NCBI GenBank assembly: GCA_021776635.1 | Contig: JAJFFN010000020.1 | Span: forward strand, 124,001 to 188,000 | Length of the DNA stretch: 64,000 bases | Reading direction: 5' to 3' | Source: Robiginitomaculum sp. | GTDB taxonomy: Bacteria > Pseudomonadota > Alphaproteobacteria > Caulobacterales > Maricaulaceae | Shown here: positions 62,898 to 64,000 of the stretch, one piece after another | Layout of the letters: each line of letters begins with the position of its first letter | How positions within the stretch are numbered: the stretch's first letter is position 1 | The notes under the pieces: model-generated | What the model saw: only the letters and a program-made list of their open reading frames with translations | The model's database searches: none | What the model was told of the DNA's origin: nothing | Translations under genes and position numbers: made by a program

Positions 62898-64000
62898 GAC
62901 GAATAAATCTAAAGGACAAAAAATGTGGGGCGGAAGGTTTTCTGACAAACCTTCGGATATAATGCAAGCAATCAATGTTTCTATCGGCTTTGATAGGCGC
63001 ATGGCCGCGCAAGATATACGCGCAAGTAAAGCGCATGCAGATATGTTAGCCGCTGCCGAAATTATTACGGATACCGACAATGTAGCACTTCAAGAAGGCC
63101 TTGATGAAATTTTGTTGGAGATAGAAGAAGGTACATTTCCGTACCGCGACGAATTTGAAGACATTCATCTTAATATTGAAGCTCGCCTTGGTGAAATAAT
63201 CGGCGAGACGGCAGGGCGTTTGCATACTGCACGTTCTAGAAACGATCAGGTTGCTACCGATTTTAGGCTATGGGTGCGCGATCAACTCGATGGATTTGAT
63301 GCGAGCATTGCGCGTTTGCAAAGAGCATTGCTGGGCCAAGCAGAGGCACATATTGATACGCTGATGCCCGGTTTTACGCATCTGCAAGTGGCGCAACCTG
63401 TGACCTTTGGTCATCATATGATGGCTTATGTTGAAATGTTTGGCCGCGATCGGTCCCGGTTTATTGATGCGCGCAGACGGTTAAATGAATGCCCACTTGG
63501 GGCGGCGGCTTTGGCGGGGACGCCTTATCCAGTTGATAGAGACATGACTTCGTCGGCTCTTGGATTTGAAAAGCCAATGGCAAATTCGCTGGATGCAGTA
63601 TCGGCGCGTGATTTTGCGCTTGAAGCCTTATCAGCGGCCAGTATTTGCGCTACACATTTGTCGCGCCTCGCCGAAGAAATTGTTATCTGGACATCGGCAC
63701 AATTTAATTTTGTAAGCTTGTCCGATAAATTCACAACCGGCAGTTCTATCATGCCACAAAAACGCAACCCTGATGCAGCAGAACTTGTCCGTGCCAAAGT
63801 AGGGCGGATATCAGGTGCGCTTCTTTCATTGACAATGGTCATGAAGGGCTTACCGCTCGCCTATTCTAAAGATATGCAGGAAGATAAAGAACCCGTGTTT
63901 GAAGCTTTTGACGCATTGTCTTTAGCTCTTGCTGCGATGGCGGGCATGGTAGCAGACTTAACGCCTCAAAAAACCAATATGGAAAAAGCGGCAGGGGCTG
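62896..64000 (+). CDS. argH: Argininosuccinate lyase (partial, cut by window end)
   Basis: The first 368 codons of ArgH, the last step of arginine synthesis. [48 protein letters not shown] and the signature [12 protein letters not shown] are seen. GAGGA before the ATG at 62896 supports that start; ATG at 62920 (in MWGGRF) is another. The start codon overlaps that of tlpA on the other strand within CATG. Confidence 0.95.
   Translation, partial: MTNKSKGQKMWGGRFSDKPSDIMQAINVSIGFDRRMAAQDIRASKAHADMLAAAEIITDTDNVALQEGLDEILLEIEEGTFPYRDEFEDIHLNIEARLGEIIGETAGRLHTARSRNDQVATDFRLWVRDQLDGFDASIARLQRALLGQAEAHIDTLMPGFTHLQVAQPVTFGHHMMAYVEMFGRDRSRFIDARRRLNECPLGAAALAGTPYPVDRDMTSSALGFEKPMANSLDAVSARDFALEALSAASICATHLSRLAEEIVIWTSAQFNFVSLSDKFTTGSSIMPQKRNPDAAELVRAKVGRISGALLSLTMVMKGLPLAYSKDMQEDKEPVFEAFDALSLALAAMAGMVADLTPQKTNMEKAAGA

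Noticed and set aside
1-64000. CRISPR arrays, tRNA or rRNA genes, intact IS elements, prophage
   Set aside because: No regularly spaced repeats, T-loop or anticodon patterns, transposase or phage genes were seen on either strand by reading.

Overview
The window is one continuous stretch of chromosome from an alphaproteobacterium with moderate, rather AT-leaning base composition. Placement rests on gene content: RcdA with its DUF1192 neighbour and TrcR (Caulobacter-type cell-cycle factors), a SapC-family protein, a CC0125/CC1285-type lipoprotein, a zinc-free L31, an IscR-led suf operon, and the rpmH-rnpA-yidC-yihA-argB order. A marine Caulobacterales/Hyphomonadaceae-like organism fits best; that is inference. 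No tRNA, rRNA, CRISPR array, prophage or intact transposon was seen.

Layout. 1-5.9 kb: leuD, a nitrilase-fold protein with Ser at the nucleophile position, an FAD-linked oxidase, a DsbA-fold isomerase, a secreted TPR protein and a LysR regulator. 6-8 kb: rpmE, then the cell-cycle group rcdA, DUF1192, trcR. 8-17 kb: a long leftward Fe-S assembly operon (iscR, IscS-like desulfurase, sufB, an unknown membrane-anchored protein, ridA-like, cupin, sufC, sufD, sufS, sufT, sufA, gst) preceded by a near-consensus IscR operator. 17-28 kb: alpha/beta hydrolase, anmK, tyrS, an unknown exported protein, lptM-lysA, upp, and the two methylcrotonyl-CoA carboxylase subunits. 28-32 kb: an isolated tadA-tadB-tadC-tadD block without pilin or secretin genes. 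32-47 kb: nfu, tsaB, an MFS exporter, a hydrolase, a thioesterase, zur, sapC, a comF-grxC-nitrilase-dadA operon, two methyltransferases, a histidine kinase, a flavin disulfide oxidoreductase and a TVP38 membrane protein. 47-53 kb: rpmH, rnpA, yidC, yihA, argB, a DUF1036 protein and a pyrimidine 5'-nucleotidase. 53.2-53.9 kb: a gene-free, strongly structured GC-rich patch. 53.9-64 kb: a DASS transporter, glpK/glpD, comM, a lipoprotein, a PPOX-fold protein, a metallo-beta-lactamase-fold hydrolase, a truncated Tad-like pseudopilin, and divergent tlpA/argH (argH cut by the window end).

How it works together. IscR, two cysteine desulfurases, SufBCD, SufT, SufA and Nfu form a complete Fe-S assembly and delivery set whose clients include LeuD's partner LeuC. 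leuD, argB, argH and lysA serve amino-acid synthesis; mccAB degrades leucine carbon; glpK/glpD feed glycerol into glycolysis. The most distinctive genome trait is repeated short tandem duplication (12-20 bp units), in frame inside at least five genes and at stop codons in two places, together with a dispersed imperfect-palindrome family between genes. The best candidates for something undescribed are the structured segment at 53.28-53.54 kb, the hairpin upstream of rpmH, the hairpin-plus-terminator upstream of trcR, and the unknown protein embedded in the suf operon.
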